Shown: piece after piece, positions 8,901 to 18,552 of the stretch
Layout of the letters: every line of letters begins with the position of its first letter
Numbering within the stretch: the stretch's first letter is position 1
DNA from: Adiantum capillus-veneris
Taxonomy: Eukaryota; Streptophyta; Polypodiopsida; Polypodiales; Pteridaceae
Assembly (NCBI GenBank): GCA_014529385.2
Contig: CM043944.1
Location: 78,633,884 to 78,697,883, forward strand
Length of the DNA: 64,000 nt
Direction: 5' to 3'
Notes under the pieces: model-generated
What the model was told of the DNA's origin: nothing
Seen by the model: the letters and a program-made list of their open reading frames with translations, nothing else
Databases searched by the model: none
Translations under genes and position numbers: made by a program

Positions 8901-11126
8901 CTATCCCAATCGACATTCTGGGTGTCGTGCTAGAATCCTGTGGATCCTTTGCCGCAATCTCCGCCGGTGCTGCGTGGCTCCCCTCCTCAGCCGCGGTCGT
9001 CTCGATCTCCCTAACTCTATAGCTCGATCAATGAGAGTACCGCTGATGTGTGTATGGGTGGGAACCGAGCTCTCTGGTGGTGGTGTCCCCTCTGACTTTG
9101 TGGTACTCAGACTGAAGAAATCTGAGATGCGTCTCTGGGACTGTCTCTGTCTTTGCCCATTCAATAGAGCGTCTCTATGTCTCTGAATCTCAAGTAGGAA
9201 TAATCCGAGACATCTTTGATCCTGGTATCTCATGACTCTGTCTAACGAGTCAAAACCATCTCTGAATAGACAATGAAAGCGTCCCCGTATCTCATAGTAG
9301 ACTGTGCATCGACATATGTAGTGAAACTCTGTCTCTGGCTCTGCATGGCATAACTGACATATCCTACTGTCTGCTGGTATGCCTCTGAATCTACCTGTCT
9401 CAATCCCAAGCTGGTGTGAAGATGTGCGAATCTGGCCAATAGCACATTGTAACCTATGAGATAGATGTGTGTCCATGTAACTGGGCCGTGTGACAAATCC
9501 GTCTGTCGTGAGTTGAAGAAGATGTTCTCTATAGAAAACCCTCTTCGTACCCAACTCCCGTGATGGTTCTATCCATGTCCTCTTGCTATCAAGCTGGATA
9601 AGATCCTGCCGAATGAGTCTAGTAGTCTCCATCCGTGTAAGAGCCAAGGATGGTGCATCAAGAGAATACTGGAAAGGGGGCAGCCTGTCCATGCTGAAAC
9701 CATGCCTCTGAAACCATGTGCTCATCTGTGCATACCAACATGATGTATCTCCCTGTAATGCCAGCTGTCTGGATGACTCGAGAGCAAGCCTGGCATACCT
9801 GTCCCTGGTGGTGTCCCATAAGCTGTGTACAAATGATACTGACCTGGTGAGTGCCTCAACCTCCATAGGTGGGGCAGCCAGCTCCGCTCGTATGATGTCA
9901 TGTGGGACTGAGGCCTTGGCTCTAATCAGCCTAGAAATCATAGATATCAGGGGTCTCTCCATATTAGTCCATCCAGCACTGTCAATAGACGGTCCCCAAA
10001 CCTGAACCGCGTAGTGCATAACTGAAGCAACCAAAGTATCGAAAAGCCAGAGCTTTGTTCGAGGTTCCTGGAACTGAACTTGCGAACAAATCCTCTCTAA
10101 ACCACCTAGGGCTGCATAGGCACGAGTCAATCTAGTGTCTGCTGCCACTTTCAGTGTGAACCTCGGTCCACTAAAGACCACCCCAAGATATGTGTATGCA
10201 TCAGTGTACTCCATACTGTCCTGTCCATATGTGAAAGTAGGTGCTGATCTCCTAACCCACTGTGGCGTGGTATTAAATACCATGACCTTGGTTTTACCAA
10301 GGTTGACAGACAATCCACTATCCTCTGCAAAACTATGCAATGCGTCCAAATGTCTCTGCATACCCTCTGGCGATTCTGATATCAACACGATATCGTCAGC
10401 ATACAATAAAAGAGGGATCCATGTCCCTGCAAGCTGAGCACCTCTATCTCCTCCTCTGTCAATATAATCAGAGACCCCATCAACATACATACCAAATAAA
10501 GTAGAGGACAATGGGCATCCCTGTTTCACTCCGATGGTGGAGTGAACTATGTCGGATATCCCCTCTGATGTGCGTACATGACCCATCACTGAACTGTACA
10601 ATGCCATGATCCCCCACATCAGCTCTGTGGGTACCCCCAATTCCATAAGCCGGTGCATCAATCTGGCCCTCGGCACTGTGTCAAAGGCTTTGCGAAAATC
10701 CACAAAGCTGCAGTATATCCGTCTACCATGTGCTCGACCCTCCTCAATGATAGGTCTGAGTGTAAAGACATGATCTAGTGTGGAGAAACCCCTTCTGAAA
10801 CCAGCCTGCCCAGGTGCTCGTATGCCCATAATCTCTGCCCAACTGCTCAGCCTATGCTCGAGGATGGATGCATATAACCGTGCCAATGTGTGTCCTACCA
10901 TGATAGTACGGTAATTCCCCGGCACTGTGGGGTCATCTGTCTTGAAGATAGGTACAATAGTAGATAATCTCCAAGACTCAGGGAGACCCTCACACATGAC
11001 ACGGTTGAATAGCCGTGCAAGCATCTCTGCCAACAAATCCCCAGCATGTATAATGTGCTCTGCTACCAAACCCTCATGATCCTGTGCCCGTTTGGTCTTC
11101 ATCCTGCCAATGGCCTCTTGTACCAT
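8901..11126 (-). CDS. LINE A ORF2, reverse transcriptase and C-terminal zinc-knuckle part
   Basis: This frame holds the complete RT of a LINE: NYRTIMVGHTLARLYASILE, GFRRGFSTLDH, YCSFVDFRKAFDTVP (motif A with the catalytic Asp), IGVKQGCPLS (motif B) and LLYADDIVLIS (motif C, YADD), then LGKTKVMVFN. Near residues 600-640 is a Cys-His cluster (CQLCHAEPETEFHYICRC), the usual C-terminal knuckle of LINE ORF2. The tail after it is rich in R, Q and S. The enzyme would copy LINE RNA at a nicked target. The frame is continuous with the endonuclease frame upstream apart from one stop at 11202-11204, so the listed start (11126) is only the first Met after that stop. No RNase H domain is evident. Confidence 0.92.
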   Translation of the reverse strand: MVQEAIGRMKTKRAQDHEGLVAEHIIHAGDLLAEMLARLFNRVMCEGLPESWRLSTIVPIFKTDDPTVPGNYRTIMVGHTLARLYASILEHRLSSWAEIMGIRAPGQAGFRRGFSTLDHVFTLRPIIEEGRAHGRRIYCSFVDFRKAFDTVPRARLMHRLMELGVPTELMWGIMALYSSVMGHVRTSEGISDIVHSTIGVKQGCPLSSTLFGMYVDGVSDYIDRGGDRGAQLAGTWIPLLLYADDIVLISESPEGMQRHLDALHSFAEDSGLSVNLGKTKVMVFNTTPQWVRRSAPTFTYGQDSMEYTDAYTYLGVVFSGPRFTLKVAADTRLTRAYAALGGLERICSQVQFQEPRTKLWLFDTLVASVMHYAVQVWGPSIDSAGWTNMERPLISMISRLIRAKASVPHDIIRAELAAPPMEVEALTRSVSFVHSLWDTTRDRYARLALESSRQLALQGDTSCWYAQMSTWFQRHGFSMDRLPPFQYSLDAPSLALTRMETTRLIRQDLIQLDSKRTWIEPSRELGTKRVFYREHLLQLTTDGFVTRPSYMDTHLSHRLQCAIGQIRTSSHQLGIETGRFRGIPADSRICQLCHAEPETEFHYICRCTVYYEIRGRFHCLFRDGFDSLDRVMRYQDQRCLGLFLLEIQRHRDALLNGQRQRQSQRRISDFFSLSTTKSEGTPPPESSVPTHTHISGTLIDRAIELGRSRRPRLRRGATQHRRRLRQRIHRILARHPECRLG

Positions 11127-11201
11127 CTCAGTGGTAAAGAAGGTGCTCGTAGCCGGACATGGCTGTGGTGGGTCTGGTAATGGTGGTTGTCCAGGTACAG
11201 T

Positions 11202-12512
11202 TTATAAAGATGTTGCATACTGCCCCCATATCTCTGTAGAAGTAATCACTGGTGGGGGAGACTTCTCATGGAATAGACGCCAAGCCTCTCCTGAATCTCT
11301 ACTAAGGAAGAGCTGATATAAATCTTGCTCCATCTGGACCAAGAAAGCTCGCTTCTTCCGCCGCACTAGTCGTCGTGTAGCAATGCAAGACTGTCTATAG
11401 GTGATCACTCCCAATGTCAGGTCCCGCTGTATCTGAGCTCTCCTCTGTCGACACTCCTCATCATACCAATTGTTCTGAGGCATGTGCCCAGAACGACGTC
11501 TCTGCCCAGGCTGACTGTGTGGATATGCCTCTGTTGCTGCCCCATGTAATGTCACTGTCAGCATAGATGTGATCTCCTCCACTGTGTATACTGGCTCTGA
11601 TGTGCATAAAAGCCTACGTATCTCCTCTACATAGACTGAGTCAGTCTCTGGTGTAAAAGTATAGCGTGTATGTCCACCACCCCGTGAGGCCTGAGATGTA
11701 TTGTACTCAAAGGAGACTGATAATGTTAAAAGTGCATGATCTACTGCTATCCCAACTGGCCTGGACCCCACTGTGAAATCCTGAATGTGAGAGATAAAGC
11801 TCGGATGTGTCAGAACATAGTCTACAGTGCTGGACCCATGTCTATGTGGAAAACAAGTAAAACCTGTAGACAATGGGAAAGTCGTTAAGCCATTCAGTAT
11901 GGCTAAACTGTGAGTAGTCGTCATCTCTCTCAGGTATCTCCCATACTCTGTATGCTCTCTGTCGTGTGAGCATCTCTCAAGTCCCAACTCCTCTGGCTCT
12001 AGCTCTCTAAGCATCTCCTCTGATGTGTCATAGAAGACTGTCTGTGAGCTGCCTGTACGGGCATTGAAATCCCCCAGGAGTATGATGTCTCCATCTCTGG
12101 AGAACTCCCAGATATCATCATCAAGTACAGAGTAAGGAGACTGTCCTCTGGGTGAAGCATATACTGAAGTGCTGGGAGGAAAATAGCATATGGCGATGTA
12201 CAAGAAACGTCCAGTCTCTGCCCTCAGCCTCACCCACAAGTATCTGGCCTGATCATCTCTCCGAACTATGTGCAATAGTGGTTGGAGCTCCTCTCTGAAA
12301 AGAACTGCTACACCTCCTGATCCTCTAGTCCCATGCGCAGTTCTGGTGCATGTGCTACAAGCTGTCTCCCATCTGTATCCTGATATGTGCGGCATCAACT
12401 GTCCTGGAGCCTGATGAGTCTCTGAGTAGAAAACAATGTCTCTGTCTCTGAAGCTATCCTCAAAGGCCCCCACATCAAGTCTATACGAACCATTACAGTT
12501 CCAAACTGCCAT
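11202..12512 (-). CDS. LINE A ORF2, APE-like endonuclease part
   Basis: Begins MAVWNCNGSYR, the N-terminal WNCNG signature of exonuclease-endonuclease-phosphatase domains in LINEs. Then come FYSETH (Glu), GSGGVAVLF, IILLGDFNART (the GDFN catalytic segment), TVDYVLTHPS and AVDHALLTLSV (the terminal D-H pair). Known role of the family: nicking target DNA to prime reverse transcription. After the domain a linker runs to WGQYATSL and stops at TAA; LINE C has TAT at the equivalent codon. The RT follows in the same frame. The ATG at 12512 lies about 28 bp after the end of ORF1. Confidence 0.92.
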   Translation of the reverse strand: MAVWNCNGSYRLDVGAFEDSFRDRDIVFYSETHQAPGQLMPHISGYRWETACSTCTRTAHGTRGSGGVAVLFREELQPLLHIVRRDDQARYLWVRLRAETGRFLYIAICYFPPSTSVYASPRGQSPYSVLDDDIWEFSRDGDIILLGDFNARTGSSQTVFYDTSEEMLRELEPEELGLERCSHDREHTEYGRYLREMTTTHSLAILNGLTTFPLSTGFTCFPHRHGSSTVDYVLTHPSFISHIQDFTVGSRPVGIAVDHALLTLSVSFEYNTSQASRGGGHTRYTFTPETDSVYVEEIRRLLCTSEPVYTVEEITSMLTVTLHGAATEAYPHSQPGQRRRSGHMPQNNWYDEECRQRRAQIQRDLTLGVITYRQSCIATRRLVRRKKRAFLVQMEQDLYQLFLSRDSGEAWRLFHEKSPPPVITSTEIWGQYATSL

Positions 12513-12542
12513 CCTGAGAGTGGTCCCATAGGTCTCGCACCG

Positions 12543-13272
12543 TCATGTAGAGCGGTGCTCTGTAATCACTACTCGTCCATTTCTGTAGAAAGCTAACTTC
12601 CCCTTCTCCCTTGCTGCTATAATCTCTGGCATGACCTCTCTCATATGTGCAAGCTGTGAGAGCGTAAGATCATCTCCTAAAAAGATACCTGTTTTCTTGA
12701 GGGTTGGCCTCTTCTTTAAAAAGTCTTTCTTTTCTTCCATGGAGGGAAAGCGCAAAATGAGAGCCCGTCCCTTTGAACTCTCCCCATTACCTTCACTCTT
12801 CTTGCCCACTCTCCAAGCTTGTGTGTGCGAGGGCTTCTCCACCCCCATCATGGACATGAGGCTCTTCACCTCTTGGTCCACCATATCTGAATCTTTTAGG
12901 CCGGTCACTCTCACGTGTAGAGCGCGTACCCTTCTTCGTTGTTCCTCTTCTAGTGTTTTGTTGATGATGTCGGGTGTAGTCGGAATTTCCTTGCCCTTTC
13001 CCTTCTTGACAACTTCAATCCATTTTTCAGACTCGTCCATTTTCTTTTGCGTTTTGGAGAGAACCTCCACCCATGAGGTCTTCATTTCTCCTTCCTCCTT
13101 TATTTCTTTGACTTGTGCTCGTATACTATTCAGCTCGTCAATCATTGATGGCTGAATTTCCCCATCTTCAAGGCGTCTTCCCTCTTTGGTCTCTCTCGCG
13201 CTGCTGCTGGGACAGCGCGCACAAACTCCCCCCACCTCCCGCCCATTTGCTGCTGTGACAGCGCAGCAGCAG

Positions 13273-13277
<5 letters not shown>
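12543..13277 (-). CDS. LINE A ORF1 protein (coiled-coil, nucleic-acid-binding type)
   Basis: The frame ends just upstream of ORF2. Residues about 45-105 are lysine/glutamate-rich with coiled-coil character. The second half contains RRVRALHVRVTGL, then RALILRFPSMEEKKDFLKKRP and DDLTLSQLAHMREVMP. The last segments resemble the RRM and C-terminal domains of L1-type ORF1 proteins (a beta strand plus 'FxxKxxxL' helix). ORF1 proteins of this kind bind LINE RNA. The first about 35 residues come from GA/CT-rich 5' sequence, so the real start is more likely an internal Met such as the one at the MIDELN segment. LINE C carries a broken homologue. Confidence 0.75.
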
Positions 13278-13278
<1 letters not shown>

Positions 13279-13336
<58 letters not shown>

Positions 13337-13489
13337 GCGCCAGTGCGCTGTGGTGCTGAGGCTGAGAACTTGCGCGCTGTGGTGCTGAGGCTGAAATCTG
13401 CGCGCTGTGGTGCTGAGGCTGAGACCTGCGCGCTGAGTTGCTGAGGCTGAAGCCAGCTCGCGCTGAGTTGCTGAGGCTGAAGCCTGCTC

Positions 13490-13545
<56 letters not shown>

Positions 13546-13557
13546 GAGGAGGAGGAG
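13279..13557. repeat. LINE A 5' region: two (AG)n tracts around 44-bp-type repeats
   Basis: (AG)n at about 13279-13333 and 13494-13540, followed by (GAG)n, enclose five imperfect copies of a GCGCGCTGTGGTGCTGAGG or GAGTTGCTGAGGCTGAAG unit (13336-13492). This may be the LINE 5' UTR or promoter-like repeats; that role is inference. Confidence 0.7.
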
Positions 13558-13744
13558 GAGGAGATCTGACAGACAATGATGAACAGGATGGGGGATATAG
13601 CTTTGGGGGTATCGAAAAGTTATAGCAGAGTTGAGTCTGGCAGACAATGATGAACAGGGATGGGGATGTAGCTTTTAGGGTATCGAAAAGATATAGCAGA
13701 GCTGAGTAGAACCTTTCATGAGTCTGCTCATGCACAGTCAATGG
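13558..13744. repeat. 187-bp direct repeat flanking LINE A (5' side)
   Basis: Partner of 8402-8588, same length and only a few differences by eye, also ending GTCAATGG before an AG run. Confidence 0.85.
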
Positions 13745-13747
13745 AGA

Positions 13748-13805
<58 letters not shown>

Positions 13806-13942
13806 AGGAGGAGGAGGAGAGGAGAAGAAGGAGGAGCAAGAGGAGGAGAAGAAGAAGGAGGAGAAGAAGGAGGAGCAGAAGGAGGAGAAGGAGAAGAAGA
13901 AGAAGAAGAAGAAGGAGAAGAAGAAGAAGAAGAAGAAGAAGA
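13745..13942. repeat. Long polypurine tract (AG)n to (GAA/GGA)n
   Basis: About 200 bp with almost only A and G on the plus strand, interrupted by a few T or C. Predicted proteins here (poly-RE, poly-E/K or poly-L) are composition artefacts. Such tracts can form triplex DNA (inference). Confidence 0.9.
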
Positions 13943-14110
13943 TCAGCCCTAGCATTTTGCAAGAAATGAGCATCAGCATGGAGCACTTAGTATTGAGCAT
14001 TTAGCCATTGTCTCATCATTTTTGCAAGTTATTAAAGCAAATATTTTCTCTGACAGTTGAGCAAGGGGGCCCTTGAGGGTGGTTGGGACCCAACATGCGG
14101 TATCATCTCT

Positions 14111-14117
14111 CTCTCTC

Positions 14118-14156
<39 letters not shown>

Positions 14157-14169
14157 CCTGTTCACGCGA

Positions 14170-14232
<63 letters not shown>
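14111..14232. repeat. (CT)n, 36-bp poly(C), (CT)n compound tract
   Basis: CT run, then an uninterrupted C run at 14119-14154, a short unique spacer, then CT from about 14176 to 14232. It sits where the 5' end of LINE C is expected. Confidence 0.93.
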
Positions 14233-14234
<2 letters not shown>

Positions 14235-14402
14235 GCTGCTGACAGCCCTTCCCCCCCTTCGCGCCACCCGCCAGCTCCTCACGCTACAAACAGCAATGGT
14301 CTCGCTCTATTGGGCTGCCCATTGACATGGTCTTCCTCCATTGGCCTACCCATTGACACCTTTCACATGGCCTTCCCACTGGCTAAAGCCCGCCTCCCTC
14401 TC

Positions 14403-15254
14403 AACATGAAGTTCTCGATCACCAACAAGCGGATATCAACACTTGAGGCTGAAGTGAAGGAGTGGAAAAAAGAGATGGATGCAACCTTTCTTTGAAAGAT
14501 GAAGGAATGGAAAGAGAAGAAGAGGAAACTATGCGAAAGGATTTCTCGCGTCGAAGAGCAAGCGGCTTCAAAGTAAGCCCCAATCCGAACTTTCCAAGGT
14601 GAACTTCTTACAGCAAAAAGTGGGCGGCTCGAAAAAGGCGAAATCCAGCCATCCATGATGGAAGAATTGAATACCATGAGAAGAAGAAATACGGGTTATT
14701 AAGAAAGATGAGGAGAAGAAGTCATGGGCCGCAGTCATCTCCGCAACACAAAAGAAAGTAGTGGAGGCTGATAAATGGATTGGGGTCGCCAAGAAAGGGA
14801 AAGGTAAGGAAGCTTCTTGTACACCCACTCTTATTAACATGACCCTCAAAGAGGAACAAAGCAGGAGGATGAGGGCTCTACATGTGAGGGTAACTGGCCT
14901 CTAGGACATAAACAATGTGGAAAAGAGGTCACAAGCCTCACATCCATGATGGGGGTGGACAAGCCTTCACACGCAAAGGCATGGAGAGTGGGTAAGAAGA
15001 GTGATGGCCTGGGAGAATCTTCAAAAGGGAGAGCTCTCATACTAAGCTTTCCCTCCTTGAAAGAGAAGAAGGAATTCTTGAAAAAGAGGCCTACTCTCAA
15101 GAAGACAAGTATTTTCCTCTGTGATGATCTCACTCTCTCACAGCTTGCGCATATGAGAGAGGTAATGCCAAAGATTACGGCAGCAAGGGAGAAGGGAAAG
15201 ACAGCCTTCTACAGAGATGGTTGGGTGGTGATTGTAGAGCGGCGCTCTACATGA
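14403..15254 (+). pseudogene. LINE C ORF1 remnant
   Basis: Starts around MKFSITNKRISTLEAEVKEW and is broken by several stops. The last part (14946-15254) is an intact frame matching LINE A ORF1: GRALILSFPSLKEKKEF, then DDLTLSQLAHMREVMPKI, ending in ERRST. It stops about 30 bp before the ORF2 start, the same spacing as in LINE A. The N-terminal half has K/E-rich coiled-coil character. Confidence 0.8.
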
Positions 15255-15278
15255 CGGTGTGAGACCTATGGGACCACA

Positions 15279-16188
15279 TTGAAGATGGCTACTTGGAATT
15301 GTAATGGATCTATGAGGTTGGACGTTGGTGTCTTTGAGGACAGTTTCAAAGATAGAGACATTGTTTTCTTCTCAGAGACTCATCAGGCCCCTAGACAGCT
15401 TATGCCACATGTGGTGGGATACAGAAGGGAGACAACCCACATAGCAGTCGAGTATGGGAGTAGAGGTTCAGGAGGAGTAGCAGTGCTATTTAGGGAGGAG
15501 TTACAGCCACTACTACATATTGTACGGAGAGTTGATCATGCTAGATACATGTGGGTGAGGTTGAGAGTTAACACAGGCCGATTTTGTACATTGCCATATG
15601 TTACTTCCCCCCAGTACGTCAGTATATGCTGCATCCAAAGGACAGTCGCCTTTCTCTATACTAGATGATGATATATGGGAGTTTTCTAGGGATGGTGATA
15701 TCATCCTCCTAGGGAACTTCAATGCCCGAACGGGCAATTCTCAGACAGTCTTCTAAGACGCTTCAGATAGAGAGCTAGATGTGGATGAGTTGGGGCTTGA
15801 CAGAGGCTCACATGATAGAGAGCAGACGGAGTATGGGAGATACCTCACGGAGATGATGACTACACATGGGTTAGCCATACTTAATGGCTTGCAACGATTT
15901 CCTGGAGCAGCCGGTTTCACGTGCTTTCCACACAGACATGGGGCCAATACAGTGGACTATGTTATGGCACAGCCGAGCTTTATTCCCTATATTCAGGATT
16001 TCATAGTGGGAGCCAGACCAGTGAGCTTAGCAGTGGATCATGCTCTTTTGACATTGTCCGTTTCATTTCAGCATATTACAGCCAGACATCCGGCGGCAGG
16101 TCACATACCCATTCTACATTTACACTAGAGACTGACTCGGTTTATATAAAGGAGATCTATTGCCGTCTATGCACAACTGGTCCTAGCC
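15279..16188 (+). pseudogene. LINE C ORF2 endonuclease remnant
   Basis: Begins MKMATWNCNGSMRLD, with FFSETHQAP and GSGGVAVLF. A frameshift follows near 15590 and a further break near 15755 (the GDFN motif reads GNFN). The frame resumes at 15781 and keeps the SFIPYIQDF and AVDHALLTLSV segments. Loss of the Asp in GDFN plus the frameshifts make it non-functional. The TIR element at 16189 then interrupts it. Confidence 0.85.
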
Positions 16189-16608
16189 AGTGTAACAGGG
16201 AACGGGCGGCCAAACGTTCCGAAACGGTGTTCGGACGAGTCTCGTTCCCGAAATGAAGTCGAGAACGGAACACTGTTCTGGAACGGGGTGTAACCAGAAT
16301 GGTGTTCCAGAATGGGGAGAAACGGGACAGAACATGAGACCGAACGGCGAAACGGGCAAAAGTAGGCATTTGGGGGCAGATTTGGGGCTGTTTGGGGGAG
16401 ATATTTGGGGCAGTTTGAGGGATGGTTGGGGGGCAGATTTGGGGTTGTTTAGGAGTTGATTTGGGACTAAGCTGAATGGAGGAAATTTAAGCCTTACTTT
16501 AGTCAACCGTTCCGGCCCTGTTCCCGTTCCGGCCCCCCTCCTCCTCCCTGTTTCCGTTCCATTCCGGATCCTCTCGTTCCTGTTCCCCATTCCCGTTCTG
16601 GGTAACTA
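16189..16608. mobile_element. TIR element 1 (MITE-like, 420 bp) inside LINE C
   Basis: The same 11 bases, TGGTCCTAGCC, stand at 16178-16188 and 16609-16619, with a novel 420-bp insert between. Its ends are imperfect inverted repeats: AGTGTAACAGGGAACGGG at the left, ATAGTTACCCAGAACGGG as the complement of the right. The interior is rich in GAACGG/CCGTTCC subterminal motifs. No transposase is visible. Duplication length suggests a Mutator-like element, but an hAT assignment (shorter duplication plus longer TIR) cannot be excluded. Confidence 0.75.
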
Positions 16609-16619
16609 TGGTCCTAGCC

Positions 16620-18552
16620 TTTCAGTGGAGGAGTGCACCACTTTACTGACTAAGACACTACATGTTGCAACATCATAGGCATACCCACACACTCGGCACG
16701 GGTCGGAGGCAACATTCTGGGAGTATGCCCCAGAATAGTTAGTATGATGAGGAGTGCAGAGAGATGAGAGCCCAGCTTTAGAGGGATCTTCTTTTAGGAG
16801 TCATCACTTACACACAGTCTCGGATTGCTTCCCGGCGCCTTGTGCAACGGAGGAAACAAGCTTACTTGGCCCAGATAGAGCGAGACTTGTATCAGTTGTT
16901 CTTGAGTAGAGACTCAGGAGAGGCATGGCGATTCTTTCACAAGCATTCCCCACCAGTGATTACTTCTCCTGATGTGTGGGGCCCCAGACTAGTTAGTATG
17001 ATGAGGAGTGCAGAGAGATGAGAGCCCAGCTTTAGAGGGATCTTCTTTTAGGAGTCATCACTTACACACAGTCTCGGATTGCTTCCCGGCGCCTTGTGCA
17101 ACGGAGGAAACAAGCTTACTTGGCCCAGATAGAGCGAGACTTGTATCAGTTGTTCTTGAGTAGAGACTCAGGAGAGGCATGGCGATTCTTTCACAAGCAT
17201 TCCCCACCAGTGATTACTTCTCCTGATGTGTGGGGCCAGTATGCGTCATCGTTATATACGGTTCCTGGACAGGACTCCCTTCTAGATGTTACAGAGCCAT
17301 GCCCACCTACCAGCACCTTTTTAACCACTGAGATGGTAAAGAGAGCCATTGACAGGATGAGAACCAGCAAGGCATATGATCATGATGGTCTAGTAGCAGA
17401 GCACTTTATACATGCTTGAGATATGCTCGCTGAGGTTCTAGCAGTGCTGTTCAAACATGTCATGTGTGAGGGGCTACCTGAGACTTGGAGGTTGTCTACT
17501 ATTGTGCCTATCTTCAAGGCAGGTGATCCTACTGAGCTAGGGAATTATCGCACTATTATTGTTGGGCACACATTGGCACAGTTGTATGCATCCATTCTTG
17601 AGCAGCAGTTGAGTAATTGGGCAGAGGGTGAGGGTGTACGGGCAAAGGGCCAGGCCGGTTTCAGGAGGGGTTTCTCCACTCTTTATCATATTTAGACACT
17701 CAGAGCCATCATTGAGGAGGGCAGGTCACATGGGAGACGGATTTATTGTAGCGTTGTGGATTTCCTCAAAGCATTTGACATGGTACCGAGAGCTCGATTG
17801 ATGCACAGACTGCAGGAGATGGGGGTGCCCATAGTGTTGATTTGGGGGATTATGGCTCTATACAGATCAATGATGGGACATGTACGCACCTCGGAGGGGG
17901 TATCTGATTTGTTCACTCCACCATTGGGGTGAAACAGGGTTGCCCATTGTCTCCTACTCTATATGGTATGTATGTTGATGAGGTGTCTGATTACATTGAG
18001 AGAGAGGGTGATAGAGGTGCCTAGCTGGTAGGGACGTGGATCCCATTGTTGCTATATGCTGATGATATTGTGTTGATCTCCGACCCACCAGAGGGTATGC
18101 AACGACAGTTGGATGCATTACACAATTTAGCAAAGGATAGTGGATTGTCTGTAAACCTTGGTAAAACCAAGGTTATGGTGTTTAACACCACACCACAGTG
18201 GGTCAGGAGATCAACACCGACTTTCACATATGGTCAGGAGATTGTAGAGAATACAGATGCACACTTACCTTGGGGTTGTCTTCACTGGGCCGAGGTTTTC
18301 TTTGGGGAGAGCAGCAGAGACTAGACTGACTAGAGCTTTTGCGGCCTTGGGAGGCTTGGAGAGGATGTGTTCGTAGGTCTAGTTCCAGGATACTCGGACA
18401 AAGTTATGGCTCTTTGATACTTTAGTAGCCTCATCTATGTTGTATGGGGTGCAGATATGGGGACCTTCTGTAGGCCAGGATGGTTGGAGATGTATGGAGA
18501 GGCCCTTGGTATCTATGATCTCTCGACCTATCAAAGCCAAGGCTTCCTTACC
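16620..18552 (+). pseudogene. LINE C ORF2 linker and reverse transcriptase remnant
   Basis: After the 254-bp duplication the frame reads WGQYASSLYTVPGQ, EMVKRAIDRMRTSKAYDHDG, NYRTIIVGHTLAQLYASIL and FRRGFSTLY, then stops at 17693. RT motif A is degraded (about 17750-17790), motif B GVKQGCP is split by a frameshift (about 17925-17950), and motif C survives as YADDIVLIS (18052). It ends in LINE sequence matching the post-RT region and is interrupted at 18553 by TIR element 2. Confidence 0.88.
16727..17234 (+). repeat. 254-bp tandem duplication in LINE C
   Basis: Unit 16727-16980 is repeated at 16981-17234 with about one visible mismatch. It spans the ORF2 linker between endonuclease and RT. 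Confidence 0.93.

Larger units (their letters stand above)
8666..13557 (-). mobile_element. LINE A, nearly full-length APE-type non-LTR retrotransposon
   Basis: On the minus strand: a 5' region with repeated 'gagttgctgaggctga' units, ORF1 (13277-12543), ORF2 endonuclease and RT (12512-8901), a short 3' UTR (8900-8666) and a (TC)n tail. ORF1 and ORF2 are about 30 bp apart. It is flanked by 187-bp direct repeats. The same 3' UTR occurs at 37039-37170, and the same ORF2 in LINE B (decayed), LINE C and LINE D. Only one stop codon interrupts ORF2, so the copy looks young. Confidence 0.9.

Noticed and set aside
12631-13155. 174-codon plus-strand frame
   Set aside because: It is the antisense shadow of LINE A ORF1.
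13718-14004. Several overlapping frames of poly-RE, poly-EEK and poly-L
   Set aside because: They are translations of the AG/GAA repeat in different frames and have no gene context.
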